Of a stretch of 64,000 bases of DNA, positions 17,894 through 27,533 are shown piece after piece. The position numbers and the translations under genes are program-made. The notes beneath the pieces were generated by a model. It saw nothing but the letters and a program-made list of their open reading frames with translations. It ran no database searches and was not told where the DNA came from. The DNA is taken from positions 372,001 through 436,000 of the forward strand of contig NZ_WQKZ01000003.1 of assembly GCF_009755225.1 (NCBI RefSeq). The letters are read 5' to 3'. Every line of letters starts with the position of its first letter. The stretch's first letter is position 1. The stretch is from Hymenobacter ginkgonis. GTDB lineage: Bacteria; Bacteroidota; Bacteroidia; Cytophagales; Hymenobacteraceae.

Positions 17894-19093
17894 TTATCGT
17901 AGAAGTGCGCTAACTTGCTCAACCAGTACGGGCACGCTCAAGCCGCCCATTACCAGCACCACTACCCAGCCGGCGGCCAGCATCCAGCGCGGGTGGCGGT
18001 AGCTGCCCATGAGGCGCTGGCTAGTAGCAGCGATGAGCACAATACTCAGCGCGATGGGCAAAATCAGCCCGTTGATGGCCCCGGCAAAAACCAACAGCTG
18101 CGCGGGCTTACCCAACACCACGAACACGCTCGTTGACAAGATAATAAACCCCGAAATGCACCAGCGCTCATAGCGCTCAAATACCGGGTGGAAGGTCTTG
18201 AAAAATGACACCGACGTGTAGGCCGCGCCCACCACCGACGAAATGGCCGCGCTCCACAAAATGACGCCGAACACCCGAAAGCCGATTTCGCCCGCGGCGG
18301 CCCGAAACACGCCCGCCGCCGGGTTGTCGGCATCGAGCACCACGCCGTGGCGCAGCACGCCCACGATGGCCAGAAACAGCACAAACCGCATGATTGTAGA
18401 GATGACGATGCCGCTGATGGCGCTGCGCGTCACCACGGCCTGCTGCTCTGGCCCCTTAATGCCGGCGTCGAGCAAGCGGTGCGCCCCCGAAAACGTGATG
18501 TAGCCGCCCACTGTGCCCCCCACAATGGTAACGATGGCCGCCGCGCTGATTTTGGTGGGTAGCAGGGTGTGGTGCAAGGCCTCGGCTAGCGGCGGGTGGG
18601 CGCTGATAGCAATGCCCAGCGTGAGCAAAATTTTGACCGTGCCGAGGATTTTGGTGAAGCCATCGAGCATCTGCCCGATTTCACGCACCCAAAACAGCGT
18701 GAGTGCTACCACGCAGCTCACCATGGCGCCGTGCTCGAACGAGAGGCCCGTGAGCACGTTCAGCCCCAGCCCGCAGCCAGCAATGTTGCCAATGTTGAAG
18801 GCAAAGCCACCCAGAATAACCATGCCCGCCAGAAAGTAGCCCAGCCCCGGCAGCAGCCGGTTGGCCAGGTCCTGGGCCCGCAGCTCACTCACCGTGAGAA
18901 TGCGCCAGGTGTTGAGCTGCGCGCCTACATCGAGCACTACCGACAGTAGAATGACAAACCCAAAGCTGGTGAGCAGCTGCTGAGTGAAAACCGTAGTTTG
19001 GGTGAGGAAACCCGGCCCGATAGACGAGTTGGCCATCAGAAACGCCGCGCCTAGGCTGGCGCCGCCTACCCACCGCAGCGGCCGCGGCCTCAT
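17894..19093 (-). CDS. NRAMP-like transporter of the YcsG type, coupled to the 5-oxoprolinase genes
   Basis: A 399-residue, roughly 11-segment membrane protein of the NRAMP superfamily. Its ATG overlaps the pxpA stop in an ATGA, so it is the fourth gene of the operon. In classical NRAMP metal transporters the first helix carries DPGN; here the same place reads [11 protein letters not shown], so the metal-binding Asp is missing. Bacillus subtilis has a similar NRAMP-like gene (ycsG) beside its oxoprolinase genes. A role in importing 5-oxoproline or a related compound is inference from that linkage; metal transport is less likely given the lost Asp. Confidence 0.82.
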   Translation of the reverse strand: MRPRPLRWVGGASLGAAFLMANSSIGPGFLTQTTVFTQQLLTSFGFVILLSVVLDVGAQLNTWRILTVSELRAQDLANRLLPGLGYFLAGMVILGGFAFNIGNIAGCGLGLNVLTGLSFEHGAMVSCVVALTLFWVREIGQMLDGFTKILGTVKILLTLGIAISAHPPLAEALHHTLLPTKISAAAIVTIVGGTVGGYITFSGAHRLLDAGIKGPEQQAVVTRSAISGIVISTIMRFVLFLAIVGVLRHGVVLDADNPAAGVFRAAAGEIGFRVFGVILWSAAISSVVGAAYTSVSFFKTFHPVFERYERWCISGFIILSTSVFVVLGKPAQLLVFAGAINGLILPIALSIVLIAATSQRLMGSYRHPRWMLAAGWVVVLVMGGLSVPVLVEQVSALLR

Positions 19094-19875
19094 TTGGCGG
19101 CGGCCGGCCGGCCCGCTTGCAGCTGCACGCCCGCTTGGCGCAGGGCTTGGTTGAGGCGCTGCGCGAATTCCAGGGCGTGGGCGCCATCGCCGTGCAGGCA
19201 CACCGTATCGGCCCGGATGGCGACTTCGTGGCCCTGCTGCGTGCGCACCCAGCCGCCCTGCACCATGCGCAGCACCTGGGCCAAGGCCGCGTCGGCGCTC
19301 GTGATGAGGGCGTCGGGCTGGCGGCGGGGGCTAAGGGTGCCGTTGGCCTGGTAGGTGCGGTCGGCAAACACTTCGTGGGCCGTGCGCAGGCCGATTTTCT
19401 CGCCGGCCTTGGTTAGCTCCGAGCCGGCCAGGCCGTAGAGCGTCAGCTCGGGCTGCACCTTATACACAGCTTCGGCAATGGCTTGGGCCAGCGCGGGCTG
19501 GGTAGCGGCCATATTGTAGAGGGCGCCGTGCGGCTTGAGGTGATGCAGGTGCCCCCCCTCGGCCCGCACCACGGCGGCTAGCGCGCCGAGTTGGTACACC
19601 GTCATGTCAAAAGCTTCTTCGGCCGAAATAGCCATATCGCGCCGGCCGAAGCCTACTAGGTCGGGTAGGCCAGGGTGCGCCCCAATGGCCACGTTGTGGC
19701 GCAAAGCCAGGCGCACGGTCTGCTTCATCACGGCCGGGTCGCCGCCGTGGAAACCGCAGGCGATGTTGGCTGAGGTAATAAAAGGCATCAGGGCCGCGTC
19801 GTTGCCCAGCGTCCAAGCGCCGAAGCTTTCGCCCATGTCGCAGTTTAAATCAACGGAAGGGGTAGGCGTACTCAT
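19090..19875 (-). CDS. pxpA: 5-oxoprolinase subunit A (LamB/YcsF family)
   Basis: PxpA with PxpB and PxpC cleaves 5-oxoproline to glutamate using ATP, detoxifying a spontaneous product of glutamine and glutathione. The 261-residue protein opens with [12 protein letters not shown] and has [10 protein letters not shown] and [10 protein letters not shown], all LamB/YcsF hallmarks. It overlaps pxpC and the NRAMP-like gene by 4 bases each (ATGA), which implies translational coupling. The C terminus is alanine-rich. Confidence 0.95.
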   Translation of the reverse strand: MSTPTPSVDLNCDMGESFGAWTLGNDAALMPFITSANIACGFHGGDPAVMKQTVRLALRHNVAIGAHPGLPDLVGFGRRDMAISAEEAFDMTVYQLGALAAVVRAEGGHLHHLKPHGALYNMAATQPALAQAIAEAVYKVQPELTLYGLAGSELTKAGEKIGLRTAHEVFADRTYQANGTLSPRRQPDALITSADAALAQVLRMVQGGWVRTQQGHEVAIRADTVCLHGDGAHALEFAQRLNQALRQAGVQLQAGRPAAAK

Positions 19876-20882
19876 GCAGTGAATAGTTTGACGGCAAGGG
19901 CCCGGCGCAGGGCGTGCAGGCGTTGTTCTTGCGCAAGGTACAGCGCCTGGGCTTCGGCCAGGGTTACTTCCTGAAAGCGCAACCGCTGCCCCGGCCGGGC
20001 CTGCGCCAGCGCGGCGAAGTCGGCCGTGATTACCTGAGCCAGGCGGGGGTAGCCGCCCGTGGTTTGGCAGTCGGCCAGCAGCACAATGGCCTGCCCCCCC
20101 GCCGGCACCTGCACCGTGCCAAACGTGACGGCGCTCGACAGCAGCTCAGTAGCAACAGTGCGAGCCAGCGCCGGCCCTTGCAGCCGGTAGCCCATGCGGT
20201 CGGCTGCCGCCGTCACCCCAAACGGCTCGTGCCAAAATGCCCACTGGCTCGCGGCCGAAAACTGCCCATACTCCGGCCCCCGCAGCGCCCGGATGCTAGG
20301 CGCTGGGTGGGGAGTAGGGCGCAGCGCCGGGCCGGGCGTCCAGGTGCTGGCGGCCCAGTGGCTGGCGGCCGCCGCGGCGCGCAGCTGCCGCGCCAGCTGC
20401 TGGCCAGCCGGGGTAGGGCCAGGCGCAGGCAACTGGTCGCCCGCGCGCAGCGCCCGGCCATCTAGCCCGCCCAGCGCCGCCCGCAGGTAGGTAGCGCGGC
20501 TGCCAAGCACCAGCGGCACGGCTAGGCCGCCCGACACGGCCAGGTAGGCCCGGCAGCCCGCCCGCGCGCCGCCAAATACCAGCTCGGCGCCCGCCCGCAC
20601 CCACACCGGCCGGTGCAGCGGCAGCGCCTGCCCGCCTATGGTCGGCGTCAAGTCGGCGCCAGTTAGGGCAACGAGGTGGTCCGTCTCGAAGCGGAGGGTA
20701 GGGCCACGCAGCGTGATTTCGAGGCCGGCGGCGGTTTCGGGGTTGCCCACTAGCAGGTTGGCCACGCGCAGGGCCAGCGCATCGAGGGCACCCCCCACCA
20801 CAATGCCGGCTTGCTGGTAGCCCGGCCGGCCCAGGTCTTGCACGGTGGTTAGCAGGCCGGGGCGAAGCACACTAATACTCAT
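19872..20882 (-). CDS. pxpC: 5-oxoprolinase subunit C (biotin-dependent carboxyltransferase-like, KipA family)
   Basis: The 336-residue subunit has the AHS2/allophanate-hydrolase-like fold, with the family start [25 protein letters not shown] (two pieces seen) and [13 protein letters not shown] near the end. It contains two GGGTAGGG words on the opposite strand, at 20411 and 20696. It starts inside the stop of pxpB and ends inside the start of pxpA, both through ATGA. Confidence 0.93.
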   Translation of the reverse strand: MSISVLRPGLLTTVQDLGRPGYQQAGIVVGGALDALALRVANLLVGNPETAAGLEITLRGPTLRFETDHLVALTGADLTPTIGGQALPLHRPVWVRAGAELVFGGARAGCRAYLAVSGGLAVPLVLGSRATYLRAALGGLDGRALRAGDQLPAPGPTPAGQQLARQLRAAAAASHWAASTWTPGPALRPTPHPAPSIRALRGPEYGQFSAASQWAFWHEPFGVTAAADRMGYRLQGPALARTVATELLSSAVTFGTVQVPAGGQAIVLLADCQTTGGYPRLAQVITADFAALAQARPGQRLRFQEVTLAEAQALYLAQEQRLHALRRALAVKLFTA

Positions 20883-21640
20883 AGCGGCGGGCGACCTGAA
20901 TACGTGGCAAATTCGGCCGCGCTGATGGGCACAAACCGCAGGTGCTGCCCAGCCTGCAGCAGGGTAGGCGCGGCCGCTTCAGGGTTGAATAGCCGCAGTG
21001 GTGTGCGCCCAATCAGCTGCCAGCCGCCGGGCGTAGGCAGCGAATAAATACCCGTTTGCGGCCCCGCGATGCCCACTGCGCCGGCCGGCACCACCGGGCG
21101 CGGCTCCGCACGCCGGGGCGTGGCCAGCTGCTCGTCGAGCCCGCCCAGGTACGGAAAGCCGGGCGCGAAGCCAATCATGTGCACCAGGTACTCGGGCGCG
21201 GCGTGCCGGGCAATTACCTCGGCTGGCGCCAGCCCGGTGTGCTGCGCCACCACAGCCAAATCGGGCCCAAACTCGCCGCCGTAGCATACGGGAATCTCGA
21301 CTACCTCGGCCGGTGCCGGGGGGGTAGGGGCCAGCGCTGCGGGTAGCAACTGGCGCAGCAGCTCGGCCACGCGCTCGTAGGGGGGGGAGTGCCCGGCTTG
21401 GCTCACCAGCCACGGGTCGTAGTACACGGCTAGCGTCGTAAACGCCGGCACGCATTCGCGCAGCCCCGCAAACGGGTGCCGCGCTAGATAAGCGCTCACC
21501 GCCTGAATGGCCCCGTGCGTAGCCAAGCTAATGCCTTCCCCAAAGTGCAGCAGCACGGCCGCGTCGCCCAGCGGGAGCAGCTGCACAGTGGCAGAAATGG
21601 CGGCTTCGGGTGGCCCGGTAGTAGCGCTTGGTGCTGGCAT
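20879..21640 (-). CDS. pxpB: 5-oxoprolinase subunit B (KipI family)
   Basis: First gene of the pxpB-pxpC-pxpA-transporter operon. The 253-residue protein has the AHS1/KipI signature: LLHFGEGIS-like N terminus, then IGFAPGFPYLGGLD, GAVGIAGPQTGIYS and PGGWQLIGRTP. It is sometimes annotated as a kinase inhibitor because of B. subtilis KipI, but with pxpA and pxpC beside it the oxoprolinase role is the better call. The upstream gap to the divergent dapD (146 bases) must hold both promoters and contains a GGGTAGGG word at 21644. Confidence 0.93.
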   Translation of the reverse strand: MPAPSATTGPPEAAISATVQLLPLGDAAVLLHFGEGISLATHGAIQAVSAYLARHPFAGLRECVPAFTTLAVYYDPWLVSQAGHSPPYERVAELLRQLLPAALAPTPPAPAEVVEIPVCYGGEFGPDLAVVAQHTGLAPAEVIARHAAPEYLVHMIGFAPGFPYLGGLDEQLATPRRAEPRPVVPAGAVGIAGPQTGIYSLPTPGGWQLIGRTPLRLFNPEAAAPTLLQAGQHLRFVPISAAEFATYSGRPPL

Positions 21641-21786
21641 AGGGGGTAGGGCAGAAACGTAGGCGGGGGCACAAAGATGGCGGCGGCCGGCGAGCTGGCC
21701 CCAGTGGGCGGGGGTAGCAGCGGCGAGAGTAACGGGCTAGGCACTAGTTTTGCCGCCATTCTACCAAGTAAAAGTTCTCTTTACCC

Positions 21787-22647
21787 ATGACTACTGAAGA
21801 CCACCACAGCCCCGTTCTCGACCGCTACGCGGCGCAGGAGGCCATCGAAGCCGCCTGGGCCGACCGCACGCTGCTCGACCAGCTCGAAACCCAAACCGCC
21901 ATTGAGCACGTCATCGAGGACCTCGACAAGGGCAAGCTGCGCGTAGCCGAGCCGCCCGCGGAGGAAGGCGGCGAGTGGACCATCAACGAGTGGGTGAAGA
22001 AGGCCGTTATCCTGTACTTCCCTATTCGCAAGATGGAAACCCAGGAAGTTGGTCCCTTCGAGTACCACGACAAGATGGCCCTCAAAACCGACTACGCCGG
22101 CCAGAAAGTGCGCGTGGTGCCGCCCGCCGTGGCCCGCTACGGCGCCTACCTGGCCCCCGGCGTCATCCTGATGCCGAGCTACACCAACATCGGCGCCTAC
22201 GTGGGCGAGGGTACGATGGTGGACACCTGGGCCACCGTGGGCAGCTGCGCCCAAGTGGGCAAGGGTGTGCACCTGAGCGGGGGGGTAGGCCTCGGCGGCG
22301 TGCTCGAGCCCGTGCAAGCCGCGCCGGTTATCATCGAAGATGGTGCCTTCATCGGTTCGCGCAGCATCTTAGTTGAAGGCTGTCGCATTGGCAAAGAGGC
22401 CGTCATCGGCGCGGGCGTTACCATCACGGGCAGCACCAAAATCATCGACGTGACGGGCCCAGAGCCTAAGGAATACAAAGGCTACGTGCCGCCCCGCTCG
22501 GTCGTCATTCCCGGCTCCATCACCAAGCACTTCCCCGCCGGCGACTACCAGGTGCCCTGCGCGCTCATCATCGGCCAGCGCAAGCCCAGCACCGACTTAA
22601 AGACGAGCCTAAACGACGCCCTCCGCGACTTTGGCGTTAGCGTATAA
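21787..22647 (+). CDS. dapD: 2,3,4,5-tetrahydropyridine-2,6-dicarboxylate N-succinyltransferase
   Basis: Catalyses the succinylation step in lysine/diaminopimelate synthesis. The 286-residue left-handed beta-helix protein has successive hexapeptide turns (YLAPGVILMPSYTNIGAYVG, GTMVDTWATVGSCAQVGKG) and the DapD-specific GGVLEPVQAAPVIIEDGAFIG. The HLSGGVGLGG segment is encoded with ggg ggg gta ggc, another near-copy of the G-rich word. Two hairpins follow the stop codon. Confidence 0.96.
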   Translation: MTTEDHHSPVLDRYAAQEAIEAAWADRTLLDQLETQTAIEHVIEDLDKGKLRVAEPPAEEGGEWTINEWVKKAVILYFPIRKMETQEVGPFEYHDKMALKTDYAGQKVRVVPPAVARYGAYLAPGVILMPSYTNIGAYVGEGTMVDTWATVGSCAQVGKGVHLSGGVGLGGVLEPVQAAPVIIEDGAFIGSRSILVEGCRIGKEAVIGAGVTITGSTKIIDVTGPEPKEYKGYVPPRSVVIPGSITKHFPAGDYQVPCALIIGQRKPSTDLKTSLNDALRDFGVSV

Positions 22648-22656
22648 GCGAAATAT

Positions 22657-22702
22657 AAAAAGAACGTCAGGCTAAGCTTGCCGAAGCAGGACGTTCTTTT
22701 TA
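22657..22702. repeat. AACGTCATGC-type hairpin after dapD (family member A)
   Basis: Arms AAAAAGAACGTC and GACGTTCTTTTT with the inner core GCTAAGCTTGCCGAAGC. The core resembles those at 45273-45317 and 62311-62353. Flanking A and T runs let it work as a terminator in both directions. Confidence 0.75.
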
Positions 22703-22714
22703 CTATTGAATAAG

Positions 22715-22772
22715 AGTCATTTCCAACAAAAAAAGCCCGCTAACCAGCGGGCTTTTTTTGTTGGAAATGACT
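22715..22772. terminator. Perfect 27-bp stem terminator between dapD and msrA
   Basis: Positions 22715-22741 and 22746-22772 are exact reverse complements around the loop AACC. The inner part AAAGCCCGCT/AGCGGGCTTT is a classic intrinsic terminator and the outer part extends it with TCATTTCCAAC. Only six bases separate it from the msrA stop codon. Confidence 0.9.
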
Positions 22773-22778
22773 TGGCAA

Positions 22779-23318
22779 TTACACCAACTCCGACTTCAGC
22801 TTCTCGCCAAACAGGGCTTTTACTTTGTCCACTTTGGGCTTGGCCACAAACTGGCAGTAAGGCTCGTGGCCGTGCTGGTTGTAGTAATTCTGGTGGTAAT
22901 TCTCGGCGGGATAAAACTCGGGCGCGGCCGTAATCTCCGTCACCACGGGGTTCGGGAAGGCGTGGCCGTCGTTGAGCTTCTTCTTATACTCTTCGGCAAG
23001 CTGCTTCTGCTCGTCGTTGTGGTAGTAAATAACCGAGCGGTACTGCGTACCAGTGTCGGCGCCCTGGCGGTTGAGGGTCGTCGGGTCGTGGGTTTTCCAG
23101 AAGATTTCCAGCAGCTCTTTGTAGCTGATAACGGCCGGGTCGAAGGTGATGTCAATCACCTCGGCGTGGCCCGTCATGCCGCTGCACACTTCTTTGTAGG
23201 TGGGGTTTTTGTTGCGGCCGCCGGCGTAGCCGGATACCACTTTCTCTACCCCCTTCAAATTTTGGAATACGGCCTCGACGCACCAAAAGCAGCCGGCCCC
23301 AAACAATGCATGTTCCAT
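22779..23318 (-). CDS. msrA: Peptide-methionine (S)-S-oxide reductase
   Basis: Repairs methionine-S-sulfoxide in proteins. The start MEHALFGAGCFWCVEAVF puts the catalytic Cys at residue 10 in the GCFWC motif; GYAGG, HAEVIDITFDP, GTQYRS and the C-terminal region fit. Length is 179 residues. The frame stays open upstream to 23639, into the neighbouring dehydrogenase gene, but nothing there resembles MsrA. The 140-base gap upstream has no gene. Confidence 0.96.
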   Translation of the reverse strand: MEHALFGAGCFWCVEAVFQNLKGVEKVVSGYAGGRNKNPTYKEVCSGMTGHAEVIDITFDPAVISYKELLEIFWKTHDPTTLNRQGADTGTQYRSVIYYHNDEQKQLAEEYKKKLNDGHAFPNPVVTEITAAPEFYPAENYHQNYYNQHGHEPYCQFVAKPKVDKVKALFGEKLKSELV

Positions 23319-23461
23319 AAATCGCAGATGATACTGATTTCGCTGCTTCCTTGCCAGCGTGTAGTTATAACGCAAATTGGGGCAATACCGTTCGGCGCAG
23401 CGCAGCCGCGTGCAGGCACTAGGGGGTGGGCGGCGCGGGGCACGGCCGCGCCGCCGCTGCG

Positions 23462-24349
23462 CTACTTCTGAAACCGCTTGGCTACTACCAGCTCCTTCGA
23501 GCCGGGCGTGTACTGGTAGAAGCCTTCGCCCGATTTTACGCCCAGGCGGCCGGCCATTACCATGTTTACCAGGAGTGGGCAGGGCGCGTACTTGGGGTTG
23601 CCCAGGCCGTCGTGCAGCACCCGTAGGATGGCCAGGCACACGTCGAGCCCGATAAAATCGGCTAGTTGCAGCGGGCCCATCGGGTGGGCCATGCCCAGTT
23701 TCATCACCGTGTCAATTTCCTCCACGCCCGCTACCCCCTCAAACAGGCTGATGATGGCCTCGTTAATCATAGGCATCAGGATGCGGTTGGCCACGAAGCC
23801 AGGGTAGTCGTTGACCTCGGTGGGCGTTTTGCCGAGCTGCCGCGACAGCTCCATCACGCGTTGCGTCACGTCGTCGGAAGTGGCGTAGCCCCGAATCACC
23901 TCCACCAGCTTCATTACCGGCACAGGATTCATGAAGTGCATACCAATCACCTGGGTGGGGCGCTGGGTAACGGCCGCAATCTTGGTAATCGAAATCGACG
24001 ACGTGTTGCTGGCCAAAATGGCGCCGGCCGGCGCGTGCTGGTCGAGCTCGCGGAAAATCTGGAGCTTAAGGTCCACGTTCTCGGTGGCCGCTTCTACCAC
24101 CAGTTCGGCATCGGCTACGCCTTCGGCCAGGCTTGTGAAGGTGCGCAGGCGGCCCAAGGTGGCCGCTTTGTCGGTTTCGGGCAAGGTGCCTTTGGCTACT
24201 TGGCGGTCAAGGTTTTTGGTGATAGTAGCCAGGCCGCGGTCAAGGGCCGGCTGGTTGATATCAATGAGGGCAACGGCAAAACCGTGCTGGGCAAAAACGT
24301 GGGCAATACCATTGCCCATCGTGCCCGAACCAATTACGGCAACGTGCAT
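23462..24349 (-). CDS. 3-hydroxybutyryl-CoA dehydrogenase
   Basis: NAD(P)-dependent oxidation or reduction of 3-hydroxyacyl-CoA. The 295-residue protein has [14 protein letters not shown] (residues 7-20), SNTSSISIT, the catalytic His in [16 protein letters not shown], and the C-terminal [15 protein letters not shown]. It is the stand-alone FadB2/Hbd type rather than a fused FadB. No thiolase or crotonase is adjacent. A good Bacteroidota promoter lies upstream. Confidence 0.94.
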   Translation of the reverse strand: MHVAVIGSGTMGNGIAHVFAQHGFAVALIDINQPALDRGLATITKNLDRQVAKGTLPETDKAATLGRLRTFTSLAEGVADAELVVEAATENVDLKLQIFRELDQHAPAGAILASNTSSISITKIAAVTQRPTQVIGMHFMNPVPVMKLVEVIRGYATSDDVTQRVMELSRQLGKTPTEVNDYPGFVANRILMPMINEAIISLFEGVAGVEEIDTVMKLGMAHPMGPLQLADFIGLDVCLAILRVLHDGLGNPKYAPCPLLVNMVMAGRLGVKSGEGFYQYTPGSKELVVAKRFQK

Positions 24350-24402
24350 GGGTGGGAAAAAAGAAAAATTTGCGAACGCAAAAGGCGCCGCTACCTGTGC
24401 TA

Positions 24403-24434
24403 CAAAGCTACTTAGCCAGCCCGGCCCGGCTCAA
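24403..24434 (-). promoter_or_regulatory. Bacteroidota-type promoter of the 3-hydroxybutyryl-CoA dehydrogenase gene
   Basis: On the minus strand TTG (24434-24432) is followed, after 21 bases, by TAGCTTTG (24410-24403), an exact TAnnTTTG. The spacing fits the known TTTG-N(19-21)-TAnnTTTG consensus. The start codon is 54 bases further on. Confidence 0.65.
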
Positions 24435-24548
24435 TTATTTGGAAATTATGAGCTCAGCTTCATCTTTTTTTACACTGCCGCGTACAACTCCGCAGAAGCC
24501 ACTTGATGGCTCGCTCAACCTTCTCACCTAACACGTCTCTTTTCACTC

Positions 24549-24719
24549 ATGGGTAATCTGTTGTATCTCATCGCCGTTGTTCTCATCCTCATTTGGGCCC
24601 TCGGCTTCTTTGGTATCCTGGGTACCGGCATCCAAGGCAACGGCTTGATTCACATTCTGTTGGTGATTGCCATTATCGCCATTCTCTTGCGCGTTATCAG
24701 CGGCCGCCGCCCCGTATAA
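24549..24719 (+). CDS. Tiny membrane protein, lmo0937 family
   Basis: A 56-residue protein starting MGNLLYLIAVVLILIWALG, with a second hydrophobic segment IHILLVIAIIAILLRVI and a short basic tail. This matches the lmo0937-type family of very small two-helix membrane proteins, function unknown and often stress-induced. The gene has its own strong terminator. Confidence 0.85.
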   Translation: MGNLLYLIAVVLILIWALGFFGILGTGIQGNGLIHILLVIAIIAILLRVISGRRPV

Positions 24720-24740
24720 AGCTGCGCTAGCTTGTATATA

Positions 24741-24775
24741 AAAAGCCCCGACTACCACTGGTAGTCGGGGCTTTT
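24741..24775. terminator. Shared terminator between the small membrane protein and the OMP gene
   Basis: A perfect 15-bp stem (AAAAGCCCCGACTAC, 24741-24755, with its complement 24761-24775) and a 5-base loop. It is symmetrical for both converging genes. Confidence 0.92.
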
Positions 24776-24797
24776 GCGTGCGCAGCAAAGACCAAGG

Positions 24798-25619
24798 TTA
24801 GTGGCCGATGTTGAACAAAAAGTTGAACCGGATGACGGGGTTCGGATAAATACTATTGTAATTATCCTGAAAATTATACAGCAGCACAATGTCGGCAGCG
24901 GCGCGGTTGCTAATCTGCGAGCGGTAGCCCACACCGAGCAGCGGTGTTTGCACCTGCCGCGATACCGTGCCTACATACTGGTTGTATTGGTCAACGGCCA
25001 AAAACTGAGCGCGGGTCGATTCGTATTCAGCGTGGATAAAGAACTGGTCTATCACCCGCAGCTGGGCAAAAAGCTTCACCCCGAAGCTGCTAGTGCTCAC
25101 GCTCGAATTGGTGCTGTTTGAGCCGCTGCCATTGTCTACGCCGTAGTAATTGTAGGCGTAGCTAATGCCCGGCCCCACCGACAGCCGGTCGTTGATGCGG
25201 TAGCCCAACGCCGGCGAAATGCTGAAGTTGAAGTTGCTGTAGCCATAATACGAGCTGTAGCCCAGCCCAATACCCGAATACACAAACAGCTTGGTATACA
25301 TATCGGCGTGCTGCTGCGCGGCCTTGCGCTCCTGCTCGCGGCCAGGTAGCTCCAGGCCCGACGGGCTATAGGGCGAAGGCTGCGGCAGCGCGGCGGGGGT
25401 AGGAGCCGTGGCTGGGGCCGGCGTATAGCCGGGGTCGGTGGTAGCGGGCTGCTGCGGCGTCGGCTCGGTATACACGGGGGCCGGCGTAGGCTGCACCGGG
25501 GGGGTAGGGCGGGTGCCGGGCGGGGCCGTGTTTAGCACCGGTTTGTCTTGGGCCCAGCTACGGCCAGGGGCCAGGAGCGCCACCGCCCCGAAGAGCAGCG
25601 GAAAAAGCAGACGTTTCAT
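24798..25619 (-). CDS. Outer-membrane beta-barrel protein with a proline-rich N-terminal region
   Basis: A 273-residue exported protein. A signal peptide ends at SWAQ (residue 24), then about 65 residues of Pro/Thr/Ala linker, a short charged stretch (GREQERKAAQQHAD), and a C-terminal half of alternating aromatic and polar strands (GIGLGYSSYYGYSNFNFS, YRINDRLSVGPGISYAYNYY) ending in FNFLFNIGH, typical of 8-strand OMP barrels. The Pro-rich linker may pass through the periplasm or peptidoglycan. The linker contains a G-rich word at 25502 (opposite strand). Function unknown. Confidence 0.78.
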   Translation of the reverse strand: MKRLLFPLLFGAVALLAPGRSWAQDKPVLNTAPPGTRPTPPVQPTPAPVYTEPTPQQPATTDPGYTPAPATAPTPAALPQPSPYSPSGLELPGREQERKAAQQHADMYTKLFVYSGIGLGYSSYYGYSNFNFSISPALGYRINDRLSVGPGISYAYNYYGVDNGSGSNSTNSSVSTSSFGVKLFAQLRVIDQFFIHAEYESTRAQFLAVDQYNQYVGTVSRQVQTPLLGVGYRSQISNRAAADIVLLYNFQDNYNSIYPNPVIRFNFLFNIGH

Positions 25620-25710
25620 GAAGGGAAATTAGCGGAGAGGCAAAAAGAAAAAATGAAGAAGCCCGTTTTACTAGACGAAACCCCCAGATGCGTCGGCTTA
25701 TTGCCCGGCC

Positions 25711-27333
25711 CTAAGCCAACTGGTACATCTTCTGGCGTTGCGCCTTCAGCGTTTCGTCGGCCAGGTACTCCTCGTAGTTCATGCGCCGGTCGATGATGCC
25801 GTCGGGCGTGAGCTCGATGATGCGGTTGGCCACCGTTTCGATGAATTGCAAGTCGTGCGAGGCAAAGATGAGCGAGCCTTGGAAGTCGCGTAGCGCGTTG
25901 TTCAAGGCCTGAATGCTTTCCAAATCCAAATGGTTCGTCGGGTCATCCATCACCAGCACGTTGCCACTTTCGAGCATCATTTTGCTCAGCATGCAGCGCA
26001 CTTTCTCGCCGCCGCTCAGCACGTTAGGCTTCTTCTGCGACTCCTCACCCGAGAACAACATGCGGCCCAGCCAGCCGCGCACAAAGCTTTCGTCCTTCTC
26101 CACCGAGTACTGGCGCAGCCAGTCCACGAGGTTCATGTTATCGGCCTGGAAGAAGGCGCTGTTTTCCTTCGGAAAATAGCTGGGCGTGATGGTCGTGCCC
26201 CAGTTATAGGTGCCTTTGTCAGGCTTGGCTTCGTTAAATAAAATGTCGAACAGCAGCGAAGCCGCCCGGTCGTCGCGGCCTACAATGGCGATTTTATCGC
26301 CCTTATCGAGCGTAAACGACACGTTTTTGAGCACCGATTGGCCATCTACCGACTTGGCCACGCCGTCCACGGTCAGCAGTTGGTTGCCAGCTTCGCGCTC
26401 GGGTTTGAATGCGATGTAGGGGTAGCGGCGCGATGAGGGCTTGATTTCCTCCAGCGTCAGCTTTTGCAGCAGCTTCTGGCGGCTGGTCGCCTGCTTCGAT
26501 TTCGAGGCGTTGGCCGAGAAGCGGCGCACAAACTCTTCAAGTTCCTTGCGCTTATCCTCCGTTTTCTTGTTCACGTCCTGGCGCTGGCGCAGGGCCAGCT
26601 GGCTGCTCTCGTACCAGAAACCGTAGTTGCCGGGGTACATCGTGATTTTCGAGAAGTCCAAGTCCGCCATGTAGTTACATACCGCGTCGAGGAAGTGACG
26701 GTCGTGGCTCACCACAATCACGGTGTTCTGGAAACCGTCCAGGAAGTTTTCGAGCCAGAGCACGCTCTCGGCGTCGAGGTTGTTGGTTGGCTCGTCAAGC
26801 AGCAGCACGTCGGGGTTGCCAAACAGCGCCTGGGCCAGCAGCACGCGCACTTTCTCGCTGGCGCCGAGGTCCGACATCACGCTGTAATGCTTGTCTTCGG
26901 TAATGCCCAGGCCGCTCAGCAGCTCGGCGGCCTCGTAGTCGGCGTTCCAGCCTTCGAGGTCGGCAAACTCGCCTTCGAGCACGGCGGCGCGCTCGCCATC
27001 GGCGTCCGAGAAGTCGGCCTTGGCGTAGAGCGCATCCTTCTCGCTCATCACCGCCCACAGGCGCTGGTGGCCTTGGATAACGGTTTGCAGCACCTGCTGG
27101 TCGTCGTAGGCAAACTGGTTCTGCTTCAGCACGGCCAGGCGCTGGCCGGCTGGCAGCTCTACCGAGCCGGTATTGGGCTCCAGTTCGCCCGATAGTATTT
27201 TAAGAAAAGTCGATTTGCCGGCTCCGTTGGCCCCGATGAGGCCATAGCAGTTGCCGGGCAAAAACTTCACCGTTACGTCTTCAAACAATACCCGCTTGCC
27301 GTAGCGCAAGCTCACGTTGGTCGTAGAAATCAT
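25711..27333 (-). CDS. ABC-F family ATPase (YbiT/YkpA type) with a degenerate second Walker A
   Basis: A 540-residue duplicated ATPase without membrane segments; ABC-F proteins act on the ribosome. The first domain has Walker A GANGAGKST, the signature SDLGASEKV typical of this subgroup, and Walker B LLLDEPTNNLD. The charged linker KKTEDKRKELEEFVRRFSAN fits. The second domain keeps LSGGEKVRCMLSKMM and VMDDPTNHLD, but its Walker A reads VGRDDRAASLL and lacks the Lys and Thr of GxxxxGKT. Relatives I remember have an AKTT in that place. Nucleotide binding at that site may be lost or altered. Confidence 0.93.
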   Translation of the reverse strand: MISTTNVSLRYGKRVLFEDVTVKFLPGNCYGLIGANGAGKSTFLKILSGELEPNTGSVELPAGQRLAVLKQNQFAYDDQQVLQTVIQGHQRLWAVMSEKDALYAKADFSDADGERAAVLEGEFADLEGWNADYEAAELLSGLGITEDKHYSVMSDLGASEKVRVLLAQALFGNPDVLLLDEPTNNLDAESVLWLENFLDGFQNTVIVVSHDRHFLDAVCNYMADLDFSKITMYPGNYGFWYESSQLALRQRQDVNKKTEDKRKELEEFVRRFSANASKSKQATSRQKLLQKLTLEEIKPSSRRYPYIAFKPEREAGNQLLTVDGVAKSVDGQSVLKNVSFTLDKGDKIAIVGRDDRAASLLFDILFNEAKPDKGTYNWGTTITPSYFPKENSAFFQADNMNLVDWLRQYSVEKDESFVRGWLGRMLFSGEESQKKPNVLSGGEKVRCMLSKMMLESGNVLVMDDPTNHLDLESIQALNNALRDFQGSLIFASHDLQFIETVANRIIELTPDGIIDRRMNYEEYLADETLKAQRQKMYQLA

Positions 27334-27533
27334 CTAAGCCAGAATAAAAAACCAGGAAATTTTCTGCAAAAATACGCCGCCGCGTACCCTTAATCTATTT
27401 CAACGTTGGCCAGCCCCAATTTGTGCCCCAAGATATCAGCACAACACCAGGAGCTGAAATTCAGTATAGTGTCTCAGGCCGCCGCACTGGCCTGCTTTGC
27501 TGCTTTCTCACCTCACGTATTTGTTTTCTAGCT

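Noticed and set aside
23319..23639. N-terminal extension of msrA
   Set aside because: The open frame overlaps the dehydrogenase gene and is Arg/Pro-rich; MsrA homology begins at MEHALFGAGC.
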